A stretch of DNA of 64,000 bases. Origin: Aureimonas psammosilenae. Lineage in GTDB: Bacteria; Pseudomonadota; Alphaproteobacteria; Rhizobiales; Rhizobiaceae. Below the pieces are notes generated by a model. It was not told the origin of the DNA. It saw nothing but the letters and a program-made list of their open reading frames with translations, and made no database searches. The stretch is taken from positions 1 through 64,000 of the forward strand of contig NZ_WEZG01000015.1 of the NCBI RefSeq assembly GCF_009176975.1. Reading direction: 5' to 3'. Positions 26,124 to 34,148 of the stretch are shown here, in pieces. Positions within the stretch are counted from its first letter, which is position 1. Each line of letters starts with the position of its first letter. The translations under genes and the position numbers were made by a program.

Positions 26124-26520
26124 GTGCCGTCGCGCCTCGCTACTCTCCGCGCTGGAGCCGTCCGCCTCGGCTCTAGCTGACGCTCGCATGATCCTTGCGG
26201 ATCGAAGCAAACGTTCGAACTCATTTGCTTATCCCTGCGGCTCGAAAGCCGGTCGAGCGGGATAATTCTTCACCAGATATCGTAGAGAGGACGGCTTTCG
26301 ATGCAAACCGTGAATCACGCCAATCTCTACAAGTTTAAACATACGGTTAACGCCATACGGAGGCGATAAGGAAAATCCGAAGGCGCAGCATATACGGATC
26401 GGGGGAGTAAGAAGACCGGATTCATCGCTTATCCACCATTGTCGGCGAGGGTCGGAAGGATTGGCGCTGCCGCTTTCGGCACCTGCCGCCATGCCGAGCG
26501 ACCCATCGAAGGTATTTGAA
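26124..26520. other. Divergent intergenic region between GPR gene and hpt gene
   Basis: About 400 bases that must hold the promoters of both flanking genes. The part 26240-26420 is clearly richer in A+T than its surroundings. TTAA motifs at 26335-26338 and 26347-26350 are eight bases apart, one more than a CtrA site needs. A TTG at 26461 and an ATG at 26491 are open alternatives for the hpt gene. No RNA gene is seen. Confidence 0.5.
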
Positions 26521-26895
26521 ATGCTCCGACGTCTCGTGCGCAGATCGACGTCTCGTTCGGATGTGCCAGTCGAGGATCGGCCATCCAAGGGCAGGCCGAT
26601 CGATCTCGTGCATCTGGCGCGCCAGACGCTGGGCGACCGGGAGCTGGAGCGCGAGATCCTCCAACTGATGGCCTGCCAGGTGGAAAGCTGCGATGCCCGC
26701 ATCGATCTCGCCACGGCCGCGGAACGCCGTTCGCTCGCCCATGCCATCAAGGGCGCGGCGCGCAATGTCGGCGCTTTCGCTCTCGGCGACGCGGCCGAAG
26801 CGGTGGAGGAGGAGCCGGCGGACGACGGGCGGTTGCCGGCGATGAAAGCCGAGCTGCGGCGCGCCGGTTCGTTCATCCGCACGCTTCTCGGCTGA
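26521..26895 (+). CDS. Hpt-domain phosphotransfer protein
   Basis: A 124-residue protein from the ATG at 26521, chosen because GAAGG at 26508-26512 is well spaced; ATG 26491 would add ten residues. After a basic leader, RPIDLVHLARQTLGD opens a four-helix Hpt domain. The phospho-accepting histidine lies in SLAHAIKGAARNVGAF, the HxxKG motif. Such proteins pass phosphate between a hybrid kinase and response regulators. It is divergent from the polar-growth gene, and CckA, a hybrid kinase, is encoded 9 kb away, but a link is only a guess. Confidence 0.8.
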   Translation: MLRRLVRRSTSRSDVPVEDRPSKGRPIDLVHLARQTLGDRELEREILQLMACQVESCDARIDLATAAERRSLAHAIKGAARNVGAFALGDAAEAVEEEPADDGRLPAMKAELRRAGSFIRTLLG

Positions 26896-26987
26896 GCCGG
26901 CCATCCGCCGACGGTTGACTTCGGCGGGCCGAGGCTCCACCCGAGGAAGCGGAACAACGCCGATCCCAGATCCGAGCGAACAGCACC

Positions 26988-27308
26988 ATGACCCGATTGA
27001 TCTTCGTTTCCAGCGGCGGCGAGCGCTACGAACTCGATGCCGCGAACGGAACCACGGCGATGGAAAACGCCGTTCGCAACTTCGTGCCGGGCATCGAGGC
27101 CGATTGCGGCGGTGCCTGCGCCTGCGCGACCTGCCACGTCTACGTGGACGAGGAATGGACGGAGGTGGTCGGCGAACCGGAATCCATGGAAGAGGACATG
27201 CTGGACTTCGCCTGGGAAACCAAGCCCAACTCCCGGCTTTCCTGCCAGATCAGGATGCGTGACGATCTCGACGGCCTCGTCCTCCACGTGCCCGCCCGCC
27301 AGGCCTGA
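26988..27308 (+). CDS. 2Fe-2S ferredoxin, adrenodoxin type
   Basis: A 106-residue ferredoxin. The cluster ligands are the cysteines of DCGGACACATCHVY and the later cysteine in LSCQIRM, the C-x5-C-x2-C...C pattern of the adrenodoxin/Fdx family. The acidic segment EESM-type (EPESMEEDMLDFA) is where electron partners dock. It is soluble. In alphaproteobacteria such ferredoxins feed cytochrome P450s or iron-sulfur and haem synthesis, but no partner gene lies next to it. It is followed directly by the second copy of the structured repeat. Confidence 0.93.
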   Translation: MTRLIFVSSGGERYELDAANGTTAMENAVRNFVPGIEADCGGACACATCHVYVDEEWTEVVGEPESMEEDMLDFAWETKPNSRLSCQIRMRDDLDGLVLHVPARQA

Positions 27309-27313
27309 CGACC

Positions 27314-27480
27314 TCGAGCGCCCGACAATACCTCGCGGGGTCGGTTGACCAGATCTTTTCGTCGCCCGCGTCGTTTCCAAGCCTCGCCGATGCCGCCGGC
27401 ATCGACTGCGTTTGGCAACTCGCGGAGCAACAAAAATCTCTCGGCCATCCTCCGCCCGGAGGCATTGTCAGGCACTCTCA
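27314..27480 (-). repeat. Structured dispersed repeat, copy 2 (candidate RNA element)
   Basis: The reverse complement of this stretch aligns along its length with 375-541. The core, around AAACGCAGTCGATGCC and GGCATCGGCGAGG, is nearly identical. The outer arms differ from copy 1 but again pair with each other: in minus-strand RNA, 27477-27459 pairs with 27334-27316 over 19 positions with three G-U wobbles. Those positions would be A-C mismatches on the plus strand. The central hairpin is 27388-27394 with 27398-27404. The 5' end of the element overlaps the TGA stop of the DUF922 gene, so it would form that transcript's 3' end. Confidence 0.75.
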
Positions 27481-28095
27481 ATCAATCGCGGCCTTCGCGG
27501 CATCGATGTTGCGCTTCAGAAGCTTCTTCAACCGGTAGTTCACGTCGCGGCCTTCGCGGAAATCGAAGTCCTTCTGCGCGCGCTCGTGCTGGCGCAAATA
27601 TCGGCTGGTGGTGGCGTTCACCGCCGCTTCCATCGCGTCGCAATCGCGGCGAGGGCCGAGGTTGCGCACGGCCGCTTCCATGCGGCGCAGATATTCCCGC
27701 GCGATCTTGGCATGATCCTCCTCATGGCGCGCGATGTCCTCGGCCAGCGTGCGCCAGACGATGACGGTGGAAGCGGAGGCCGATTTCGGCGGTGTCCAGC
27801 GCGGCAGGATCTTCACGAGCTTCAGATTGAAATCGACGCGCGAGATGCGGCACACGCCGCCATTGGGCAGATAGGTCACGGTGCCGCCGAACTTCACCTG
27901 CGTCGCGCCGGGATGCCGGTCGTTGCCGCCGCCCGCCGTTGGGCCCTTGCGGTTCAGTTCGCGGTCCAACTGCTCCAGGGTCGTGCCGCGCAGCGTGAAA
28001 TAGGTGGTCCGCTCGTTGATCGCCGCCGCTTGCGCCCCTGCCGTTCCCACGAAGATGCCGAGCGCGAAAAAGAGACCTCCACCGATCCGTTTCAT
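27478..28095 (-). CDS. DUF922 secreted Zn-protease-like protein
   Basis: A 205-residue exported protein from the ATG at 28095; the longer open frame upstream is not protein-like. A signal peptide (MKRIGGGLFFALGIFVGTAGAQA) is followed by YFTLRGTTLEQLDRELNRKG and later ARHEEDHAKI. That HExxH-type motif (HEEDH) is the likely zinc site of the DUF922 family. Four cysteines or fewer suggest a periplasmic protein with at most one or two disulfides. No substrate is known. It is convergent with the ferredoxin gene, with the structured repeat between them. Confidence 0.8.
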   Translation of the reverse strand: MKRIGGGLFFALGIFVGTAGAQAAAINERTTYFTLRGTTLEQLDRELNRKGPTAGGGNDRHPGATQVKFGGTVTYLPNGGVCRISRVDFNLKLVKILPRWTPPKSASASTVIVWRTLAEDIARHEEDHAKIAREYLRRMEAAVRNLGPRRDCDAMEAAVNATTSRYLRQHERAQKDFDFREGRDVNYRLKKLLKRNIDAAKAAID

Positions 28096-28211
28096 GGCTG
28101 AATCCTTGGAGCTTGCAGTTGACGGGAAGGGTAAAGGATCGCCGCGCGCGGACAAGGCTCTTGCTCTCGATCCGCACCGGCATCTATCGGCAAGGTGAAC
28201 CATCGGAAACC

Positions 28212-29066
28212 ATGCGGGGCCGAGTGAAACCGATCATGAACTGGCGCGTCGGTCACGGTGAGGTGATCGAGCTCGGCGCTTCCGCCCACCTGATGGGCAT
28301 CCTCAACGTCACGCCCGACAGCTTTTCCGATGGCGGGCGGTATCTCGATCCAGCAGCAGCGGTGGAGCAGGCCCACCGGCTGGTGGAGGCTGGCGCCACG
28401 ATCGTCGACATCGGCGGCGAGTCCACGCGGCCGGGCGCCGAGCCGGTCGAGGCGGAGGAAGAACAGCGACGCGTCCTTCCGGTCATCCGCGCGCTGGCCG
28501 GTTCGGGCATCGTCCTGTCGATCGATACCTACCGCGCCTCGACAGCGCGCGCGGCGGTGGAAGCGGGGGCGCACATCGTGAACGATGTTTGGGGAGCGCA
28601 GCGCGAGCCGGAGATCGCGATGGTGGCGGCCGAGACCGGCGCAGGGCTTTGCCTGATGCATTCGAGCCGCGATCGCGACACGCTGCCCGACCCGATCTCC
28701 GATCAGGTGGCTTTCCTCACCCGCTCGCTGGAGATCGCGGCCGAGGCCGGCGTTCGCGATGAAGCGATCGTGCTCGATCCCGGCTTCGGCTTCGGCAAGG
28801 GACCAGCCGAGAACTTCGCGCTGATGCGGCGCTTCGGCGAATTGACCGCCGTGTTTCGCCATCCCTGGCTCATTGGAACTTCGCGCAAGCGTTTCATCCG
28901 GCAGGCAGTCGGCGAGGGAGGCGACACCGATATCGGCACGGCGGCGACGAGCGTCATCCTGCGCTTATCGGGGGCGTCGATCTTCCGGGTCCACGATGTC
29001 GGCGCCAATCGACACGCGCTGGCCGTCGCCGACGCCGTGCTGGCCGCGCCGGAGCGGAGCATATGA
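28212..29066 (+). CDS. folP: Dihydropteroate synthase
   Basis: A 284-residue enzyme that joins para-aminobenzoate to the pterin diphosphate in folate synthesis. The signatures MGILNVTPDSFSDGG and IVDIGGESTRPGA are at the N-terminus, DPGFGFGKG is in the middle and GTSRKRFI is near the end. The start is either ATG 28212 or ATG 28236 (MNWRVGHGEV); neither has a strong Shine-Dalgarno sequence. Its stop overlaps the folK start (ATGA), showing coupling. folB, often between these two genes, is absent here. Confidence 0.95.
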   Translation: MRGRVKPIMNWRVGHGEVIELGASAHLMGILNVTPDSFSDGGRYLDPAAAVEQAHRLVEAGATIVDIGGESTRPGAEPVEAEEEQRRVLPVIRALAGSGIVLSIDTYRASTARAAVEAGAHIVNDVWGAQREPEIAMVAAETGAGLCLMHSSRDRDTLPDPISDQVAFLTRSLEIAAEAGVRDEAIVLDPGFGFGKGPAENFALMRRFGELTAVFRHPWLIGTSRKRFIRQAVGEGGDTDIGTAATSVILRLSGASIFRVHDVGANRHALAVADAVLAAPERSI

Positions 29067-29560
29067 GCACGGCCTATCTCGGGCTTGGCGGCAATATCGG
29101 CGATCCCGTCGCGAACATGCGCGCGGCCTTGCAGGATCTGGGGCAGCGCCGAGGCATCGAACTGAGAGCGGTGTCGCGCCTTTATAGAACCCCGCCCTGG
29201 GGAAAGACCGACCAACCCTTCTTCTTCAACGCGGTCGCAAGGATCGAGACGGTTCTGGAGGCCCGGGAGCTGCTGGCCACCTGCCTCGACATCGAGCGAG
29301 GGCTCAAGCGCGAGCGCATCGAACGGTGGGGGCCGCGCACGATCGATATCGATATCCTGGCGGTGGAGGGCGTCGAGATGAGCGCCGAGGATCTGACGAT
29401 CCCGCATCCGCGCATGACGGAGCGGGCTTTCGTTCTGGTGCCGCTTTCCGACGTGGCCGCGGACTTGGCGATCGATGGACGCCCCATCGCCGCCTATCTC
29501 GCCGGGCTCGATCTCGGCGGCATCGAGCCGGTCGGCGATGCGAAGGCATGGTGGCGCTGA
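29063..29560 (+). CDS. folK: HPPK, 2-amino-4-hydroxy-6-hydroxymethyldihydropteridine diphosphokinase
   Basis: A 165-residue enzyme that pyrophosphorylates the pterin used by FolP. AYLGLGGNIGDP opens the protein, and the family signature RWGPRTIDIDIL with HPRMTERAFVL follows. Overlap of its ATG with the folP stop indicates one transcript. It ends nine bases before the convergent gene at 29570, with no visible terminator between. Confidence 0.96.
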   Translation: MSTAYLGLGGNIGDPVANMRAALQDLGQRRGIELRAVSRLYRTPPWGKTDQPFFFNAVARIETVLEARELLATCLDIERGLKRERIERWGPRTIDIDILAVEGVEMSAEDLTIPHPRMTERAFVLVPLSDVAADLAIDGRPIAAYLAGLDLGGIEPVGDAKAWWR

Positions 29561-29569
29561 ACGGGCGCC

Positions 29570-30106
29570 TCAGTTCTCCAGCGCGGTCTGCTTCACCAAG
29601 GGTTCGCCGCGCTTGAGGTTCATGCCGATCACCGGCACCAGTTCGCCGCCGACGCGCACCGAAACCGTGATGGCGAGGACGTCCTTTTCCATCAGCTTGG
29701 CGACCATCGCACCCTTCAACTGCTTGCGGTTGAGGCCGAACACCACCGTGTTGCCGTCGACATTGCCGGAGATGATGTCGAGACCCTTGCCTTCGGCGCC
29801 GTCGAGGAACGAGCCCTGATAGCCGGCGGTGTTGCGGGCGACTTCGGCGCGCATCTTCTGCGAAAAGAGGCCCATGCGGCACGAGCCGTCGAGCGCCATG
29901 CCGGGCGACTTGGCGTTATCGATGCCATCGAAGGTGCAGACGAACTTCGTGCCTTTGTATTTGCCGGCGACGATCTCGCCGGGGCCGGCCCATTGGCCGA
30001 CGACCTTCCTGAAGAACACGTCGTCTCCGGCTGCCGAAGCGGGCGCAGCGGAGGCGGTGGCGAGAGCGGCGGCGAGAACGAGACCGGCGGCGAATCCGTG
30101 CGACAT
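29570..30106 (-). CDS. Secreted protein of unknown function (two-cysteine beta-rich family)
   Basis: A 178-residue exported protein. The signal peptide runs to about ASAAPASAAG. The mature part reads FFRKVVGQWAGPGEI, then a cysteine pair spaced like C-x18-C (FVCTFDGID ... LDGSCRM), then alternating beta-type segments. It resembles the product of 48047-48556 in the G.W.G.G.I opening, the cysteine spacing and the DG.CR block, so both may belong to one lipocalin-like family. No catalytic motif is visible. The location is periplasm or outer surface. Confidence 0.6.
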   Translation of the reverse strand: MSHGFAAGLVLAAALATASAAPASAAGDDVFFRKVVGQWAGPGEIVAGKYKGTKFVCTFDGIDNAKSPGMALDGSCRMGLFSQKMRAEVARNTAGYQGSFLDGAEGKGLDIISGNVDGNTVVFGLNRKQLKGAMVAKLMEKDVLAITVSVRVGGELVPVIGMNLKRGEPLVKQTALEN

Positions 30107-30181
30107 GACCGAACCTTCCGGACGTGGCGAAAAAACGAGGCTGACCCCACGCTTATCGCCCGGAATGGTTAAGCGATGCTT

Positions 30182-31282
30182 TCAAACGCCGCCGATGGGC
30201 GACGAACCGGGCCGCTGCGGCTTGCGCGCATCACCCTGCAGGGCGGTCAGATCGCCCATGAAATCGGCAATGCGCGGCCGCTGCGACCTGATGAAGGGAA
30301 GGGGGCGGCAAAGGTCCATCGCGGCGATGCCGACCCGCGCCGTGAGAAGGCCGTTCACCACCCCTTCGCCGAGCCGGGCGGAAAGCCGCGCCGCCAAGCC
30401 GTGACCGACGACCTGCCCGACGATGCTGTCGCCGATGGAGATCGAGCCGGTGACGGCGAGATGGCCGAGAACGTCGCGCGTCAGCTTCACGAGGCCGATC
30501 GCTCCGGGCCGCGCCCCGTAGAGTTCCGACATCTGGCGGATCAGCCGGATGTTCTCGAAAAGGACATAGGAGATATCGACGATCGCCTTCGGGCTTACGG
30601 CGGTCACGACCGAGACCCGCTTGGCGGAGGTCATGACCAGGGCCCGCGCCCGCCGGTCGATGGGAAGCAGGAGTTCGCGCTCGGCAAGCGTCAGGAGGTC
30701 GCGCCCGTCGATCACCTCGTCCTTCAACGCGGCGAGGCGCGTTCGCCCTTCCGCCGTTTCGGGATAAGCGGCCAGGAGCGTCGTGAGGCGCGACACGACC
30801 GCCGTCGCCTCCGAAGCGGAGTCGAGTTCGAAGGCGCGCGCGGCCGCCTTGCGTTCCTCTTCCACCGCCTTCAACCGCATCAGGCCGGCGATCTCGCGGG
30901 CGACGACGCCGAAAGCTCCGAGCGCCAGAAGCACTGCCAGCGCGACGGCCAGCCAGCCGAGCCAATCCGCGCGAGTGAAGAGGTTGCGGACGAGATCGTC
31001 CACCGCAAGGCCGACCGCGACCGAGACGAGCGCGCCGAGCGCGGCGAAGAAAAGCTTGGCGAAGGGAAAGCCGCGAGGTTTGGGCGGCAGGATCGCTTCC
31101 GCTTGCCACTCCTCGCGTTCAAAGATGTCGGCCGCATCGAGCTCTACGGCGGATAGATCATCGAGCGCGCGGGGAGCGCGGTGCAACTCAGTTTCCGCCA
31201 GCTTTTCGGCGAGCGGCCGGTCGTCTTGCGAGGCATCGAGACGAAAGGCGGCGGGGGCGCGGCGGGTCGGCTCGTCGCTCAT
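30182..31282 (-). CDS. UPF0283/YcjF-like membrane protein
   Basis: A 366-residue inner-membrane protein starting at ATG 31282 (MSDEPTRRAPAAF); the frame extends upstream but only as a shadow. Two hydrophobic segments (KLFFAALGALVSVAVGLAVD and WLAVALAVLLALGAFGVVA) lie between a polar N-terminus and a long C-terminal domain with RPLPFIRSQRPRIADFM at the end. The family (TIGR01620) is the regular partner of YcjX. Its ATG overlaps the YcjX stop (ATGA). Function in envelope stress has been proposed for relatives; nothing here proves it. Confidence 0.85.
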   Translation of the reverse strand: MSDEPTRRAPAAFRLDASQDDRPLAEKLAETELHRAPRALDDLSAVELDAADIFEREEWQAEAILPPKPRGFPFAKLFFAALGALVSVAVGLAVDDLVRNLFTRADWLGWLAVALAVLLALGAFGVVAREIAGLMRLKAVEEERKAAARAFELDSASEATAVVSRLTTLLAAYPETAEGRTRLAALKDEVIDGRDLLTLAERELLLPIDRRARALVMTSAKRVSVVTAVSPKAIVDISYVLFENIRLIRQMSELYGARPGAIGLVKLTRDVLGHLAVTGSISIGDSIVGQVVGHGLAARLSARLGEGVVNGLLTARVGIAAMDLCRPLPFIRSQRPRIADFMGDLTALQGDARKPQRPGSSPIGGV

Positions 31283-32724
31283 GCGAGTTTGTCTCCCACC
31301 AGGAACTGAAGGGCGCGGTCGAGCCGGATATGCGGCAGCGACAGGGCGATCCCGTCCGCGCTGCGTTCGATGCGCGGCGGCCGGAAGCGCACGAAACTGA
31401 TCTGCGGCGATTGAACACCGGCCGAAAAAAGCCGCCCCGGATCGGCCGGCAGATCGCCCGGAAAGATCGCCGTCTCGCGCGACCCGTCGAAGAGTTCGCC
31501 AGCGATGCTTTCGCCCGCCATCGGCGTGCCGACGATCACCGGCAGGCGTTCGCCGCGATCCTCGACGCTGGCCTCGCGCGTTGCGCGAACCGCCGCAAGC
31601 GCCAGCATGTCCATCGTCGCGCCGGAGAGCTTGGCCTGCGCGGCGGCTTCTTCCACAAGCCGGCGGACAACCGCTTCCAGCCGGGCGTGGCTGTCGCGAT
31701 GCAGGTGATCGGCTTTGGTTGCGGCGACGAGGATGCGATCGATGCGGCGGGTGAGGAACGAACCGAGCCAGGAGGCGCGTCCCGGCCGGAAGCAAAGGAA
31801 GATTTCCGTCAAGGCGGTGCGAAGATCTTCCAGGGCGGCAGGCCCGGCATTGATCGCCTGCAACGCGTCGACGAGCAGGATCTGGCGGTCGAGCCGCGCG
31901 AAATGCTCGCGAAAGAACGGCTTCACCACGATCGACTTGTAGCCCTCGTAGCGGTTGGCGAAGAGAGCCGCGAAGGAGCCTTTTGGATAGGTGCGATCGG
32001 GTTCGACCGGCAGCGGCGCGAAGGTAAGCGCGGGCGAGCCCTCCAGATCGCCCGGCATCAGGAACCGGCCGGGGGGAAGCGTGGAAAGTGCGGTCCGGTC
32101 GGCACGGCAGGCCGTCAGATAATCGGCGAAAGCGCGGAACAGCGCCTGCGCGCGTTCCTCGTCGGCCGGGGCGGCAGGATCGGTTTCACCGAGAAGGCCG
32201 AGGAAGCGCCCCGCCATGGCCTCGCGCTGCGGCAGGCGGGCACGCTCCAGCGCTTCGCGGGAAAAGGTTGCGTAATCCTTGTCGATCAGCGGCAGATCGA
32301 GCAGCCATTCGCCGGGATAGTCAACGATGTCGAGCGACAGCCTGCCCGGCGACAGGAAGCGCGAAAAGGCGGAGGCGGACTCGTAGTCGATCGTCAAGCG
32401 AAGTTCGGAGATCGCGCGGGTCGACTGCGGCCAGATGCGCTCCTCGATCAGCTTGCGGACATGCTCCTCGTACTGGAACCGCGGCACGCCGATATCGGGC
32501 TGTTCCTCCAGCCGCGCGCCGGAAATTCGCCCGGTGGCCTGCGCCTCGAAAAGCGGCATCCGCCCGCCGTGGAGGAGATTATGAACGAGGGCCGTGATGA
32601 AGACCGTCTTGCCGGCCCGCGACAAGCCGGCGACGCCGAGCCGCAGGGTCGGCTGGAAAAGCGATGTGGCCCGGTCGGAAAGATTGTCGAAGGCAATACG
32701 CGCCTCGTCGGCGATCGTTGGCAT
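31279..32724 (-). CDS. YcjX-family P-loop GTPase-like protein
   Basis: A 481-residue protein with Walker A GLSRAGKTVF near residue 33 and a second acidic strand LSLDIVDYPGEWLLDLP that resembles a DxxG switch region. These place it in the YcjX/DUF463 family. It is soluble by sequence. It is translationally coupled to the YcjF-like gene, the usual gene pair in alpha- and gammaproteobacteria, where they respond to envelope or heat stress. The start ATG at 32724 is the first in the frame and fits the family N-terminus. Confidence 0.88.
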   Translation of the reverse strand: MPTIADEARIAFDNLSDRATSLFQPTLRLGVAGLSRAGKTVFITALVHNLLHGGRMPLFEAQATGRISGARLEEQPDIGVPRFQYEEHVRKLIEERIWPQSTRAISELRLTIDYESASAFSRFLSPGRLSLDIVDYPGEWLLDLPLIDKDYATFSREALERARLPQREAMAGRFLGLLGETDPAAPADEERAQALFRAFADYLTACRADRTALSTLPPGRFLMPGDLEGSPALTFAPLPVEPDRTYPKGSFAALFANRYEGYKSIVVKPFFREHFARLDRQILLVDALQAINAGPAALEDLRTALTEIFLCFRPGRASWLGSFLTRRIDRILVAATKADHLHRDSHARLEAVVRRLVEEAAAQAKLSGATMDMLALAAVRATREASVEDRGERLPVIVGTPMAGESIAGELFDGSRETAIFPGDLPADPGRLFSAGVQSPQISFVRFRPPRIERSADGIALSLPHIRLDRALQFLVGDKLA

Positions 32725-32803
32725 GTCTCGACAAGCTTCCTCAAACGCTGCTCACCGCCCGGCATATAGGCGCGACGCCCGATGACCGGTAGGGCGGGAG
32801 CCG

Positions 32804-33328
32804 TCAGGTTGAAAGCTCGTTGGGATCGAGGAGCGCGCGGAGATATCCCGTCCCCGGCCGGATGTCGGCGAGCGCTCCGTCGAACTCGATCGCGGCAAGG
32901 CTCGCAGGCCGGAAATTGCCGGCAAGGCTCCGCATCGCTCGCGGCTCACCTTCCCGCGCGAGGAGCGCAACGAGTTCGGACGCCATCGGATTGTGTCCGA
33001 CGATCATGACGGACCGCGCGTCGCCCTGGCGTTTCACGATATCGAGATAGGTCGAGACATCGCCCGAGTAGATCTCGTCGCTATATTCAATCTCAGTGTT
33101 CGATTCTGATCGATGAACAAGATCGAGCGTTTGGCGTGTTCTGGCCGAGCCCGAGCAGAGGATGCGCGCGGCATCGAAGCCCCGCCGCCCGATCTCGGCA
33201 TGGATGATCTTCCCCTCACGCCGGCCGCGCTCGTCGAGTTCGCGAGAATAATCGTCCTGACCGGAAACTGCCTTTGCCGCATGGGCATGGCGCAAGACGA
33301 GAAGAAGGGTCTGGGAAGCGGTAGTCAT
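32804..33328 (-). CDS. SixA-like histidine phosphatase
   Basis: A 174-residue protein from ATG 33328 (MTTASQTLLLVLRHAHA). The RH of LVLRHAHA is the phospho-accepting active site of the histidine phosphatase superfamily. SGSARTRQT and MIVGHNPM provide the second arginine and second histidine. In E. coli SixA dephosphorylates an Hpt domain; the protein family is broader, so the substrate here is open. An Hpt protein is encoded 6 kb away. It is a single gene, divergent from dksA. Confidence 0.85.
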   Translation of the reverse strand: MTTASQTLLLVLRHAHAAKAVSGQDDYSRELDERGRREGKIIHAEIGRRGFDAARILCSGSARTRQTLDLVHRSESNTEIEYSDEIYSGDVSTYLDIVKRQGDARSVMIVGHNPMASELVALLAREGEPRAMRSLAGNFRPASLAAIEFDGALADIRPGTGYLRALLDPNELST

Positions 33329-33590
33329 GAAGTTGCACCTATGGCGGCCATGCCGTGCCGGCAACCGGCGTCAGGCTCACATCAGGGGAGATGGATGATA
33401 ATGGCGTGAAAACTGCCGCCATGACAGGCGGCTATGTACCTTGAATGAAGTTTGGAAATGCAAGCCGGATACAAGCTTAACTTCTTGCTTTCATAGCAAA
33501 GGTTAGCGACGAAATGTTGCTGGAATGCTTCTTGTTCCCGCAACCTCCCGTCGCTATAAGCCCGCCGACTGCCCTGATTGGGAATGCGAT

Positions 33591-34007
33591 ATGAGCGAAG
33601 TCCTGCATATCGAGGCCGGCATCCTGGATGACGGCGCGTTCATGAACGAGCGGCAGCGGGATTATTTCCGCAAGAAGCTCCTGGCATGGAAGGCGGAGAT
33701 CCTGCGCGAGTCGCGCGAAACTCTCGACGCTCTCGCCAACGACAACTCCAACCTCGCCGATCTAGCCGATCGTGCTTCCTCGGAAACCGACCGGGCGATC
33801 GAACTTCGGGCCCGCGACCGCCAGCGCAAGCTGATCTCTAAGATCGACGCGGCGCTGGAACGCATCGAAGATGGTTCCTACGGTTACTGCGAGGAAACCG
33901 GCGAGCCGATCAGTCTGAAGCGCCTGGACGCACGGCCGATCGCGACCATGTCGCTGGAAGCCCAGGAGCGCCACGAGCGGCGCGAGAAGGTTTATCGCGA
34001 CGAGTGA
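33591..34007 (+). CDS. dksA: DksA-type RNA polymerase-binding factor (zinc-poor form)
   Basis: A 138-residue DksA. The start ATG 33591 (MSEVLHIEAGILDD) fits the family; an upstream extension is not conserved-looking. The coiled-coil tip reads DLADRASSETDRAIELRARD, with the D-x-x-D-x-A signature. The zinc-finger region reads GYCEETGEPISLKRLDARP and MSLEAQERHE, so only one of four zinc cysteines remains. This matches zinc-less DksA of rhizobia. With ppGpp it adjusts rRNA and amino acid promoters. A terminator follows. Confidence 0.92.
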   Translation: MSEVLHIEAGILDDGAFMNERQRDYFRKKLLAWKAEILRESRETLDALANDNSNLADLADRASSETDRAIELRARDRQRKLISKIDAALERIEDGSYGYCEETGEPISLKRLDARPIATMSLEAQERHERREKVYRDE

Positions 34008-34029
34008 CCATCGGTCGCCAAACGACATG

Positions 34030-34062
34030 AAAAAAGGCGCCTTTCGGGGCGCCTTTTTCGTT
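34030..34062 (+). terminator. Rho-independent terminator of dksA
   Basis: AAAAAAGGCGCC, loop TTTC, GGGGCGCC and TTTTTCG form a strong stem with a long A-tract before and T-tract after, 22 bases past the stop. Confidence 0.9.
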
Positions 34063-34148
34063 TCTGGTCGTACAGCCGATTCAACGTGTCTGCCGAAGCG
34101 TTCACAGTCTTTGAACGAGCCCTTCGGCAGCTTTCTTGGAGACCGGCG

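Noticed and set aside
19248-26180. Several long open frames on the plus strand across the GPR gene (for example 19248-21542 and 21543-22694)
   Set aside because: They mirror the repeated sense codons, lack start signals and have no recognisable domains.
26335-26350. Possible CtrA site (TTAA ... TTAA) upstream of the GPR and hpt genes
   Set aside because: The spacer is eight bases, one more than the TTAA-N7-TTAA consensus, so I do not report it as a site.
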